Source of the DNA: Thiothrix nivea DSM 5205
GTDB lineage: Bacteria > Pseudomonadota > Gammaproteobacteria > Thiotrichales > Thiotrichaceae
DNA length: 64,000 bases
Reading direction: 5' to 3'
Assembly (NCBI RefSeq): GCF_000260135.1
Contig: NZ_JH651384.1
Span: 1,429,693 to 1,493,692, forward strand
The position numbers and the translations under genes are program-made. Below, one piece after another: positions 34,276 to 46,582 of the stretch. The stretch's first letter is position 1. Each line of letters opens with the position of its first letter. A model generated the notes under the pieces. The model worked only from the letters and a program-made list of their open reading frames with translations. It made no database searches and was not told the DNA's origin.

Positions 34276-35013
34276 TCAATACCGCCACCTTTCATCCAGT
34301 TGCGCACACCAGCGATCCCGCTCCTGTTTCAACGCATCCAGCCCGTCGGTCAAGCCCAGCTTTTCACGTCGCCAGATTTCGTTGCGATACCAGGAATATT
34401 TCAGCCGGATGTACATCTGGTCGTAAACATCCTCAAAACCGAAGGCATGATGCCAGCAGCGACTGGCTTCGTTGCAGATGTGGTAGGTGCTGGTCAGCGT
34501 TTCGACCCCAATCTGATGCAGGCTATTGACTGCTGTTGCCACCATATTGTTGGCAATCTTGCGGCGCTGCCAAGCGGGTAAAACATACAGCAAATCCAGG
34601 CATACGTTACCGTCTTCGTCCGTTAGCAGCAGCGCCAAGCCAAGCAGGTTACCATCTTCCGCCAGCGCCATCACGGAAGCAGGATGGGGTTCGCCGCGCT
34701 TACCGGCAAAGTAATTCTTGATGTTGTTTTCGGCGTGTTCATGGATTTTATGCCCGTACCAGTCGCAGAATTCAACTGTATCGTGGAAAGCTGCGAAGAA
34801 TGCCTCAATCATTTCCTGTTGGCGGGCGGGATCCAGCGGGACAATACGGCAAGCAGGGGATACAGCGCGTTCAGTCACTGCCAGTTGGGTGGTGATGGGA
34901 TTGTCGCGCGGCGTGATGACGGTGTGGCCATCCCAGTATTCCACCTTGTAGCCGAAGGGGTGCTCCAGCAATTCGTATTCTTCGATGGTCATCGGGATGC
35001 GTTGGTGTTTCAC
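34276..35013 (-). CDS. GNAT-family N-acetyltransferase with Uma2-like N-terminus
   Basis: 245 residues. Residues 57-215 form a GNAT domain: LDLLYVLPAWQRRKIANNM is the acetyl-CoA-binding beta4/Q-R-x-x motif. Residues 1-40 (MTIEEYELLEHPFGYKVEYWDGHTVITPR) look like the start of a Uma2-type nuclease domain and may be a captured fragment. Substrate unknown. It starts with GTG at 35013, overlapping the previous gene's TGA (GTGA), so translation is coupled. Confidence 0.78.
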   Translation of the reverse strand: MKHQRIPMTIEEYELLEHPFGYKVEYWDGHTVITPRDNPITTQLAVTERAVSPACRIVPLDPARQQEMIEAFFAAFHDTVEFCDWYGHKIHEHAENNIKNYFAGKRGEPHPASVMALAEDGNLLGLALLLTDEDGNVCLDLLYVLPAWQRRKIANNMVATAVNSLHQIGVETLTSTYHICNEASRCWHHAFGFEDVYDQMYIRLKYSWYRNEIWRREKLGLTDGLDALKQERDRWCAQLDERWRY

Positions 35014-35270
35014 AATGGCGGATATCTCCCCGCCGCAGGTGGCGTCCTGATGCCCAAATCCTGCATCAGGGTGGTCAATGGAACCTGACGTAACTTCGCC
35101 AGTTCACTCAGGTTCTGTATCCGTTCGACATTTTGTTGTTCCATCAACTCAATCAGAGCAAGCAGTTCCTGGTGTTCCTCGTCAGTCAGCGATTCACCCT
35201 GACGCTTCTGGTCAAGCTCGGCAAAACGCTGTTGCCGGGCAGAGGGCAAACCTACGTTGATTCGGGTCAA
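35010..35270 (-). CDS. Small hypothetical protein, 86 aa
   Basis: Mostly helical protein with a Glu/Gln-rich centre (LTDEEHQELLALIELMEQQNVERIQNL) and no signal peptide. Starts at TTG 35270, overlapping the stop of the upstream 54-codon gene (TTGA), and ends in a GTGA overlap with the acetyltransferase. Coupled overlaps on both sides support it being real. Similar short proteins occur as a pair with a partner like the next entry in other genomes, in my recollection, without known function. Confidence 0.65.
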   Translation of the reverse strand: MTRINVGLPSARQQRFAELDQKRQGESLTDEEHQELLALIELMEQQNVERIQNLSELAKLRQVPLTTLMQDLGIRTPPAAGRYPPL

Positions 35271-35431
35271 CAGTCTGGCTTCCCCCCTTCAGGAATGCTG
35301 GGTGCTTTCAATTTGGCGCGCAGCGCAAGCACCCGCATTACAAACTGTTCCAACTCCGCCACCGGACGACCGGCGACGCTGTGCAACAACTCATCTGTCG
35401 AAACCTGTGATGTGGTGTGTACCATGGACAT
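35267..35431 (-). CDS. Very small hypothetical protein, 54 aa
   Basis: Runs from ATG 35431 (a second ATG two codons on, 35425) to TGA at 35267 overlapping the next start. Sequence begins MSMVHTTSQVSTDELLHSV and continues helical (RPVAELEQFVMRVLALRAKLKAP). First gene of the coupled trio 35431-34276. About 200 bases upstream to the next gene are GC-rich and show no other feature. Confidence 0.6.
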   Translation of the reverse strand: MSMVHTTSQVSTDELLHSVAGRPVAELEQFVMRVLALRAKLKAPSIPEGGKPDC

Positions 35432-35632
35432 GGATAGTTCCTCTGTTGAACCTCAAGCATAGCATAACGCCGCCTGACGGCGGCAGGGGCGCTGCCCCTG
35501 CACCCCGAAGAGTGGCGCGGTCTGCTCCACCAAACGCTGGGGCTGCTCGACACGCCCCTGCATTTGGCTACGCTGCCCGCACCACAAGAGCTGCCTCCGG
35601 CAGTCTGCGGCTCCGCCACCCTGAGCAACGGT

Positions 35633-38539
35633 CTATCGACCTTTGGCGAGCCGGAAACCCACGTAGCTGACCCGGTTGTCCGGCGCGCCCCTGAGACGGT
35701 TGGCAGAACGCACGATCCTCGGTCCGTGGTCCAACGAGCCACCGCGAATCACACGGTTAATGCCATCAAAAGTGCTATCAAAAGAACTTACAGGAGAACC
35801 CTGCGGGTTTCTGACCGGCTCCGCCGGATACGCACCATACACATCCTGACACCACTCCCACACATTGCCATGCATATCATACAAGCCGAACGGGCTGGCC
35901 GGGAAACTACCGACCGGAGCCGTATTGGGGTTAGTATCCTTGCAGGAAAAATCATCACAGTTGGCGTTACCCCCCCACGGATAGGCGGTATCCGTCCCGG
36001 CGCGGGCGGCATACTCCCATTCAGCTTCGGTAGGTAAACGGTAAGCTTGGCCTGTGCGTTCCTTCAACCACTCCGCATAAGCCGTGGCATCGTCCCAACT
36101 GACATTGATGGCCGGTTTGCTGAAACGGCCATAACCCGCATCCGGTGGATAATCAACCTGCTTTCCCTGCCGCTGCTGATCCCACACGTAGTAGTCATAT
36201 TGCATGAAAGTGAGTTCATATTTACCAAGCTGGAAAGGTTTGGTCAGCGTAACCTCATGAGGTGTTGCCTCCATGAAGTAATCTGCACATTTGCCCAAGC
36301 CCTTCACATTGTCGCGCCCGTCCACACAGCCCATCGTAAACGTTGCCTCCTGCCCCGGCTTGATGATTTCAACCATTTCTGGCAAGGGTGGCGCATAACC
36401 CAGTTCCCACAATGGCTTGATCAACGCATAACTGAACGGCAGTTTGTTCTCGTCCGCCCACCAGGCCGAATGAGCCAGCACACCTAAAATACCCACCAGC
36501 AGCGAGGTTTGCGCCCACGCCACCCAGCGGCTACGTCGCAAATACCGCCCTTCCACACTCTCAGGCCGTGGCCGCAGCTTGCCGAACACCCGCAAGTCAC
36601 GCCACCCCGCCAGCCCGAACCAGCGCCCCAGCCGTGAGCGTTCCCGCCAGCGTTGCGCATCCACCTGCAACTGCTGGCGCTGGTAATCGCGGTCACGGTT
36701 GGCGAACACGTAGTCGTACAGCGTCGGCCAATAGCCGATGGTACGGCCCTGTTCATCCTTGCGGCCACTGGGACGCACCAGCATTTCGTGGACAAGTTCG
36801 ACAGAAGAAAATCCTCCCCCAACCCCTCCTTTTTCAAAGGAGGGGAGCAGACCCAGTTTCCGCCCAACTCGCCAGATAACACCCTCTTGCTTCCCCCTTT
36901 GCAAAAGGGGGACTGAGGGGGATTTCTCCCCATCCGTCACAATCAGCCGCAACGGCCCGCCCACCGCGCCACCGCCCTGCCGCACCCGTTCACCCGCCAG
37001 CGTCAATATCACCTGTTCGCCGCGCTCGCCGCCGCCCGCTTCATGCACCGCATCCGCCCGCGCCAGCCGCCGCCGCGTATGCCGCCCGCCCTCGTTGATG
37101 CGCGTCAGCGCCAGCAGCAGGTTGAGCGCCTGTTTGCGCCCGCGTTCGCCCAGACTGCCGATCAGCGCATCCGCCTGTTTCGCCAGCATCCCGACCACAC
37201 CGTTATGCTGCGCGTAATACGCCTTGCTCAGCCGCTGGCTGCCGTGCGCCTGCGCGTCGTTCCACAATTCCGCCAGGGCGCTTTCCACCAGCGGCAACGC
37301 GCCCGGTTCGTCACGCGCGTCATGCACAATGGCTTCCACCAGATCGGCATCGACCTGCAAACCCGCCAGCCGCGCCGGATACACGATCAGTTCGCGCAAA
37401 CCGGCCTCGGAGATGGTCGGCAGCAGGTAGTCGCTCTTGTGCGTGTTATACAGCCGCAGCAGTTCCGGCAGGTATTCAAACCGGTCGAGGAAATCCGAAC
37501 GGATGGTGCTGATCAGGAACAGCGGGCAGTCCGGGTCGGCCAGCGCCGCCGCCAGCAGGCGGTCGAACTGGCTGCGCTCGGCATCCTTCGCCAGCGTGAA
37601 CAGCTCCTCGAACTGGTCGACCACCAGCAGCGCCGCCTTGCCCGCAGGCAGCAACGGACGCAGCGCATACGCCAGCGCCGACGGTTTGTCAGGTTGGTTG
37701 AGTTTGCCCAGCCACGCATCCATGTCGTTTTGCGGAAACGCCTTCGCCAACTTTTCCGCCAGCATCTCCACCGGCTTTTCACCCGGCATCATCGGTTCGA
37801 GGATGTTCCAACCGGCATAACCGGTGCGCCGCCACAGCAGCCCCTGCTCGATCTTCGGCAACAACCCGGCACGTACCAGCGACGACTTGCCTGCGCCACT
37901 GGCGGCGTGAATTTGCAGCCAGCGGTAGTAACGCGAATGCGGCTGGGCGGAAGTTTCCGGCGTCAGGTCTTCGGCGAAACCCAGGCCGCGCAGGGCTTGC
38001 AGCACTTCCTCATGCCGCCCGAAAAAGCGGTCGGCGTCTTCGCGGCGGAAATAGCTCAGGCCACGGTAGGGTTCGCCCTTCAACAACGGCGGCGCGGTTT
38101 GCAGGGAGGTTTGCGCCTGCAACGCCTCCAGCAAGGCTTGCGGCAATTCGCTGTCGGGATGCCAGACCATCGACTGGATTTGTTGCAAGAATACCGGCAG
38201 GTCATCCAACGCCGCGTCTGGAAGCAAGACGGGGAAAACCGGCAGGCGTTCGCGGTCATCATGCGGCGACAGCTTGCGGCTGAGGGCCACTTCGACTTCC
38301 GCCCCCACCCAGCGTTGTTGCTGCACGCCATCGCGCCCGACCAGCAGCACGAAGGCGGAACAGCCTTGTACCGCAGTCTGCAAGCTTTGCAGCCAGTTAT
38401 CGCCGATGCGGATGGATTCTTCGTCGCGGAAAACCTTGAAGCCAGCGTCAATCAGCCGGGAACGGAGCATTGCAGCCACGTTCTTGTCGGTACGGCTGTA
38501 GCTGAGAAAGATGTAGCCGGTTTGGGCAGGCACTGTCAT
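35633..38539 (-). CDS. TIR-STAND NTPase with C-terminal FGE-sulfatase domain
   Basis: 968 residues. TIR domain at 8-140 (YIFLSYSRTDKN; putative catalytic Glu81 in RWVGAEVEVAL, as in NAD-cleaving TIRs). STAND NTPase at about 160-590 with Walker A SGAGKSS (215-221) and Walker B VVDQFEE (307-313). A single membrane helix lies near 670-690 and an FGE/SUMF1-type domain at 735-968 (RLPTEAEWEYAARAG, DMHGNVWEWCQD, RVIRGGS). In STAND immune proteins a C-terminal sensor triggers oligomerisation and TIR activity depletes NAD; FGE-like modules often serve as sensors. So an abortive phage-defence role is plausible by architecture. Residues 538-577 are encoded by an inserted mobile repeat. Confidence 0.88.
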   Translation of the reverse strand: MTVPAQTGYIFLSYSRTDKNVAAMLRSRLIDAGFKVFRDEESIRIGDNWLQSLQTAVQGCSAFVLLVGRDGVQQQRWVGAEVEVALSRKLSPHDDRERLPVFPVLLPDAALDDLPVFLQQIQSMVWHPDSELPQALLEALQAQTSLQTAPPLLKGEPYRGLSYFRREDADRFFGRHEEVLQALRGLGFAEDLTPETSAQPHSRYYRWLQIHAASGAGKSSLVRAGLLPKIEQGLLWRRTGYAGWNILEPMMPGEKPVEMLAEKLAKAFPQNDMDAWLGKLNQPDKPSALAYALRPLLPAGKAALLVVDQFEELFTLAKDAERSQFDRLLAAALADPDCPLFLISTIRSDFLDRFEYLPELLRLYNTHKSDYLLPTISEAGLRELIVYPARLAGLQVDADLVEAIVHDARDEPGALPLVESALAELWNDAQAHGSQRLSKAYYAQHNGVVGMLAKQADALIGSLGERGRKQALNLLLALTRINEGGRHTRRRLARADAVHEAGGGERGEQVILTLAGERVRQGGGAVGGPLRLIVTDGEKSPSVPLLQRGKQEGVIWRVGRKLGLLPSFEKGGVGGGFSSVELVHEMLVRPSGRKDEQGRTIGYWPTLYDYVFANRDRDYQRQQLQVDAQRWRERSRLGRWFGLAGWRDLRVFGKLRPRPESVEGRYLRRSRWVAWAQTSLLVGILGVLAHSAWWADENKLPFSYALIKPLWELGYAPPLPEMVEIIKPGQEATFTMGCVDGRDNVKGLGKCADYFMEATPHEVTLTKPFQLGKYELTFMQYDYYVWDQQRQGKQVDYPPDAGYGRFSKPAINVSWDDATAYAEWLKERTGQAYRLPTEAEWEYAARAGTDTAYPWGGNANCDDFSCKDTNPNTAPVGSFPASPFGLYDMHGNVWEWCQDVYGAYPAEPVRNPQGSPVSSFDSTFDGINRVIRGGSLDHGPRIVRSANRLRGAPDNRVSYVGFRLAKGR
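36810..36926. repeat. Mobile palindromic repeat inside the TIR-STAND gene
   Basis: About 117 bp with inverted ends (AAATCCTCCCCC on the left; AAATCCCCCTCAG read from the right) and two internal hairpins, CCTCCTTTTTCAAAGGAGG and CCCCCTTTGCAAAAGGGGG. A second copy is at 46490-46582. Length is a multiple of three and the frame stays open, so it adds about 39 residues to the protein. It looks like a MITE-type element with no gene of its own. Confidence 0.8.
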
Positions 38540-38624
38540 TCCGTTTTTCCAGATGGGTGGAATATCGGCATTATGGCATATTTGCTGCCTATCAGGCTTA
38601 CGGCACTTTACGCCAGCCCCCTAA

Positions 38625-40562
<1,938 letters not shown>

Positions 40563-40594
40563 CTGCTGCCCGGATCCGCTCATCGAGGATAGCC

Positions 40595-41074
40595 ATGGAC
40601 TATTTCCCCACCCCCTCCGCCGACAACCAGTACCTAGCTGGCCACTTGCACCTCTTGCACAGCAGCTTCCACCACTACGTTGGGCGCAATCTGTCCGGCT
40701 TGGGCTGGGAAGGAGAGACCACCGCCCGCGCCTTGTGGGAAGCCCCCGTCGTCTTACTCTCGCACAACACTAACGCTGATCCTATATTTACCTATGGCAA
40801 CCAGAAGGCGCTGGAACTGTTTGCCATGGACTGGGAAACCCTGACCCAACTCCCCTCCCGCTATTCCGCCGAACCACTGGCGCGGGAAGAACGCGAACAT
40901 CTGCTACAAACCGTCAACCGGCAAGGCTATATCGACAACTACAGCGGGGTGCGCATCGCCAGTACTGGCCAGCGCTTCCTGATCCGCGACGCCATCGTCT
41001 GGAACCTGCGGGATGAAAGCGGCAATTACCGGGGGCAGGCGGCGTTTTTCGACAACTGGCAATTTCTGCCCTAA
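40595..41074 (+). CDS. MEKHLA-domain protein
   Basis: 159-residue soluble protein of the MEKHLA family, a PAS-like fold known from plant and bacterial proteins. Visible markers are LLHSSFHHYVGRNL, ALWEAPVVLLSHNTNADPIF and YGNQKALELFAMDWETLTQLPSR. Bacterial members are thought to be small sensors; ligand unknown. ATG at 40595 has GAGGAT upstream. It follows parE by 32 bases and may be cotranscribed. Confidence 0.82.
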   Translation: MDYFPTPSADNQYLAGHLHLLHSSFHHYVGRNLSGLGWEGETTARALWEAPVVLLSHNTNADPIFTYGNQKALELFAMDWETLTQLPSRYSAEPLAREEREHLLQTVNRQGYIDNYSGVRIASTGQRFLIRDAIVWNLRDESGNYRGQAAFFDNWQFLP

Positions 41075-41170
41075 ATTATACGGGCGAACTATACTCAGTG
41101 GCAGAATAACAGCCCCACCATCCATCTTCACCGACCCAAGGCACTCACTGCGAGGACAAGGAGAAACCAA

Positions 41171-43339
<2,169 letters not shown>

Positions 43340-44629
43340 TCAATCTTGCCCCTTGGGTTGGACATGCAGGACACCGGGGATAATCACCAGCTGTTCGCCG
43401 ACATGGATCAGGGGTAAACGCTCACGCTCCCAGGGTGCTACCCCCGCCTCCTGCAACAGGTGTTTGAGGGAATGATGCCCGCCCCGGTGCGGTAACCACA
43501 CCGATTCTCCGCCCTGACGGAAGCGGACGGTAACGGTTGCCGGGTTCTCCTGCACGTGTTTTTGCCAGCCGCCCAATAGCGCTGGTGACAGTGTGCGCTG
43601 CAAGGAAGGGATGACCAGTGGCTGAGTGACATCCCATTCCAGTATTTGTGTGGAGTCATGTGGCAGCGGGGGTTGCAAGGCATACACATCATCACGATAG
43701 CGGCGGATTTCGCAGCCCTCCCAATGCACACAAGGCATGGCGTCAGAGCTGCTCAGCAGCACGTCATGCAACACATGCAGCAGCTTTTTTTCCTCCGGCA
43801 TCTGGAAACCCTGCCCCGCCAGCCATTCGCGCACCAAGGCTTTCTGCATAGCGGTATCCTGACCCAGCAAGCGGCTGACCGACAAGGTATTGGGCTGGTT
43901 TCCCTGCATGTCTGCCAGTTTAGGTTGCAGGAAACCGGACAACAACTGGCGGCTTTCGGCCTGTAACTGGGCAGCGCGCGCCAGGGTTTTCTGCATGGCA
44001 GGCCAACGCTGCTGCAACACCGGCACGACTTGATGGCGCAGGAAATTGCGGTCGAAACGCCGATCCAGATTGCTGGGGTCGTCGATGTAATCCAGTTGGT
44101 GACGCTGGGCGTAATCCTGCAATTCCGGACGGCTGCACGCCAGCAGCGGACGCCCCAGACTGCCGGGCGCGAACGGGCGCACTTGCGGCATTGCCGCCAG
44201 CCCATCCACGCCGCTACCGCGCAGCAGATGCAGCAACAGGGTTTCGGCCTGATCCTGCTGGTGATGCGCTGTCAACAGAATTTCCCTGGCTTGCAGATGA
44301 CGGCTGAAAGTTGCGTAACGGGCTTCGCGCGCCACTGCTTCCACGCTTTTCCCCGCTGGAGCCGCCAGATGTAGGTGTTCCACCAGCAAAGGCATCTCCA
44401 ACCGCTCGCATACGCCCTGACAATGCAACGCCCAGCTGGCGGAAACTGCTTGCAAGCCATGATCAATGTGCACGGCACGGAATTTCAGGTGTGGCAACTG
44501 CCGTTGCAACAGGGAACAGGCGTGCAGAAGGACGTGGGAATCCATTCCCCCGCTGTACCCGATCAGGTAGGCAGGGGCAGGGTATTGCCGGAAGAATGTC
44601 AGCAGATGGTCAGTCGGGGCGTTGTGCAT
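43340..44629 (-). CDS. tilS: tRNA(Ile)-lysidine synthase
   Basis: ATP-dependent enzyme that attaches lysine to C34 of tRNA-Ile(CAU), changing it to read AUA. 429 residues. The PP-loop motif is YSGGMDSHVLL, a minor variant of SGGxDS; HHQQDQAETLLLHLLRGSG follows, and the C-terminal TilS domains are complete. The gene lies in the conserved run accA-tilS-tadA with 10 bases to accA. Confidence 0.95.
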   Translation of the reverse strand: MHNAPTDHLLTFFRQYPAPAYLIGYSGGMDSHVLLHACSLLQRQLPHLKFRAVHIDHGLQAVSASWALHCQGVCERLEMPLLVEHLHLAAPAGKSVEAVAREARYATFSRHLQAREILLTAHHQQDQAETLLLHLLRGSGVDGLAAMPQVRPFAPGSLGRPLLACSRPELQDYAQRHQLDYIDDPSNLDRRFDRNFLRHQVVPVLQQRWPAMQKTLARAAQLQAESRQLLSGFLQPKLADMQGNQPNTLSVSRLLGQDTAMQKALVREWLAGQGFQMPEEKKLLHVLHDVLLSSSDAMPCVHWEGCEIRRYRDDVYALQPPLPHDSTQILEWDVTQPLVIPSLQRTLSPALLGGWQKHVQENPATVTVRFRQGGESVWLPHRGGHHSLKHLLQEAGVAPWERERLPLIHVGEQLVIIPGVLHVQPKGQD

Positions 44630-44639
44630 CCGCCCACCT

Positions 44640-45593
44640 TTATTCCTCGAACTGGCCGAAGCCCATGATGCGCTGGTAACGCTTGTCCAGCAGTTTGTCG
44701 ACGTTCATCGCTTTCAGTTCGCGCAGACTGGTTTCCAACGCTGCGCCGATGTTGCGGGCGGCGGCTTCCATATCGCGATGCGCGCCACCGAGTGGTTCGG
44801 GGATGATCTGGTCAATCAGGCCGAGGGATTTCAGGCGGTCAGCGGTGATGCCCATGGCATCGGCGGCATCGGCAGCCTTGTCCGCACTTTTCCACAAGAT
44901 AGAGGCACAACCTTCCGGGGAAATGACCGAGTAGGTGGCGTATTGCAGCATCATCACCCGGTCGCCGACGCCAATTGCCAGCGCGCCGCCGGAGCCGCCT
45001 TCGCCGACTACCGTGCAGATGATGGGGGTGCGTAACTTAGCCATTTCGTACAGGTTACGGGCGATGGCTTCGCTTTGGCCACGCTCTTCCGCGCCGATGC
45101 CGGGGTAAGCGCCAGGAGTGTCGATGAAGGTGATGACAGGCAGGTGGAATTTCTCAGCCAGACGCATCAGGCGCAATGCCTTGCGGTAACCTTCCGGGCG
45201 TGGCATCCCGAAGTTGCGCTTGATGTTTTCGTTGGTGTCGCGGCCTTTCTGGTGGCCAATCACTACGACTGACTGGCCGCGAAAACGCGCCACACCGCCG
45301 ATAATGGCCTTGTCATCGGCAAAGGCGCGGTCGCCATGCAGTTCCTGGAAATCAGTGAACAGGTATTTGATCAGATCCAGCGTGTAGGGGCGTTTGGGAT
45401 GACGGGCAAGCTGGGAAATCTGCCGTGGCGTCAGTTTGGAAAAGATCGAACGGGTCAGCGAATTGGCCTTTTCTTCTAACTTGCCGATTTCTTCGCTCAG
45501 GTTAATTTCAGCGTCACCGACGTAACGCAGTTCTTCGATTTTCGCCTGCAATTCGGCGATAGGTTGTTCAAAATCAAGAAAATCCGGGTTCAT
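44640..45593 (-). CDS. accA: Acetyl-CoA carboxylase carboxyltransferase subunit alpha
   Basis: Alpha subunit of the carboxyltransferase that makes malonyl-CoA for fatty acid synthesis. 317 residues, normal length. Starts [19 protein letters not shown], with [30 protein letters not shown] and the oxyanion-hole region [17 protein letters not shown]. First gene of the accA-tilS-tadA run. Confidence 0.97.
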   Translation of the reverse strand: MNPDFLDFEQPIAELQAKIEELRYVGDAEINLSEEIGKLEEKANSLTRSIFSKLTPRQISQLARHPKRPYTLDLIKYLFTDFQELHGDRAFADDKAIIGGVARFRGQSVVVIGHQKGRDTNENIKRNFGMPRPEGYRKALRLMRLAEKFHLPVITFIDTPGAYPGIGAEERGQSEAIARNLYEMAKLRTPIICTVVGEGGSGGALAIGVGDRVMMLQYATYSVISPEGCASILWKSADKAADAADAMGITADRLKSLGLIDQIIPEPLGGAHRDMEAAARNIGAALETSLRELKAMNVDKLLDKRYQRIMGFGQFEE

Positions 45594-45665
45594 GCCTGTT
45601 GTTTATCCGTAACCCTGTCACAGTGAAGCGGCTAATTTTACATAGCTTGAACCCAGATTACGACT

Positions 45666-46439
45666 TTAAAAATACTGTTCCGTGGTGATATGCCCCGGTT
45701 TGTGGCGCAAATGGCGCTGTAGCCCGCGCTGCCCCAGCAGTTCCTTCATTTCATTGAGCATGTTGTGGTTGCCGCAGAGCATGACGTGGGTGTTTTCAGG
45801 GGAAATCGTCACGCCAGCGGCTTCTTCCAGCGTACCGAAAGCGAAGTTGGTGGTGATGCGCCCTGCCAGCCCTTGCGGGTTGGGTTCGCGGGTCACGCAG
45901 GAAATGAAACGGAACTGCCCAGGGTGCTGATCAGCAAACGACTGGATCAGGTCGGCGTAGGCCAGTTCTTCCATCAATGGCACGCCATGCACCAGGGTTA
46001 TGTGGCGGAAGCGTTCCCACGCCGCCTCTGTTTTGAGGATGGAGAGGTATGGCCCCAAACCGGTGCCAGTGGCAAATAGCCACAAGTTGGGTACATCGGG
46101 AATTTCATCCAGCACGAAAAAGCCTTTGGCTGGCTGGGAGATTTCCAGCTGATCACCAGGGCGCAGGCGCGCCAGCGCATTCGACAGCTTGCCGTTGGGG
46201 ACGATGTTGTAGAAGATTTCCGTGGTCAGCTCGTGCGGGGCATTGATTAGGGAATAGGATTTGGCCACCAGTTCGGTTTCGCCATTATCCAGTGTCACCA
46301 GCAGGCGCAGGGTGACGAATTGCCCCGCCTGGAATGGCATGGGTTCGGCATTGAGGCGCAGGCTGAGCAAGCGCTCAGTCCATGGGTGGTTTTGCAAAAC
46401 TTCTGCGTTGTGCCAGCTGGTGCGGACGATGGCTGTCAT
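45666..46439 (-). CDS. fpr: Ferredoxin/flavodoxin-NADP+ reductase
   Basis: FAD enzyme moving electrons between NADPH and ferredoxin or flavodoxin. 257 residues. FAD-binding KSYSLINAP (R-x-Y-S type with Lys/Ser variation), NADP-binding GTGLGPYLSIL, and the C-terminal GHITTEQYF typical of subclass I bacterial Fpr. Single gene; the repeat at 46490 lies 50 bases upstream of its start. Confidence 0.93.
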   Translation of the reverse strand: MTAIVRTSWHNAEVLQNHPWTERLLSLRLNAEPMPFQAGQFVTLRLLVTLDNGETELVAKSYSLINAPHELTTEIFYNIVPNGKLSNALARLRPGDQLEISQPAKGFFVLDEIPDVPNLWLFATGTGLGPYLSILKTEAAWERFRHITLVHGVPLMEELAYADLIQSFADQHPGQFRFISCVTREPNPQGLAGRITTNFAFGTLEEAAGVTISPENTHVMLCGNHNMLNEMKELLGQRGLQRHLRHKPGHITTEQYF

Positions 46440-46489
46440 TCCTGCCTCCTAAAACCAAGTAATTTAGTACAGTTTAAGGCGAAGGAAGG

Positions 46490-46582
46490 AAATCCCCCTC
46501 AATCCCCCTTTTTCAAAGGGGGAAGTTGGGAAGTACCCACCTATTGTTCCCCCCTTTGCAAAAGGGGGGTTAGGGGGGATTT
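46490..46582. repeat. Mobile palindromic repeat, second copy
   Basis: About 93 bp with inverted ends (AAATCCCCCTCAATCCCCC left; AAATCCCCCCTAACCCCCC from the right) and the hairpins CCCCCTTTTTCAAAGGGGG and CCCCCCTTTGCAAAAGGGGGG, homologous to 36810-36926. Its right end supplies the last codons and the TAA stop of the FAD-dependent dehydrogenase gene. Confidence 0.8.
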
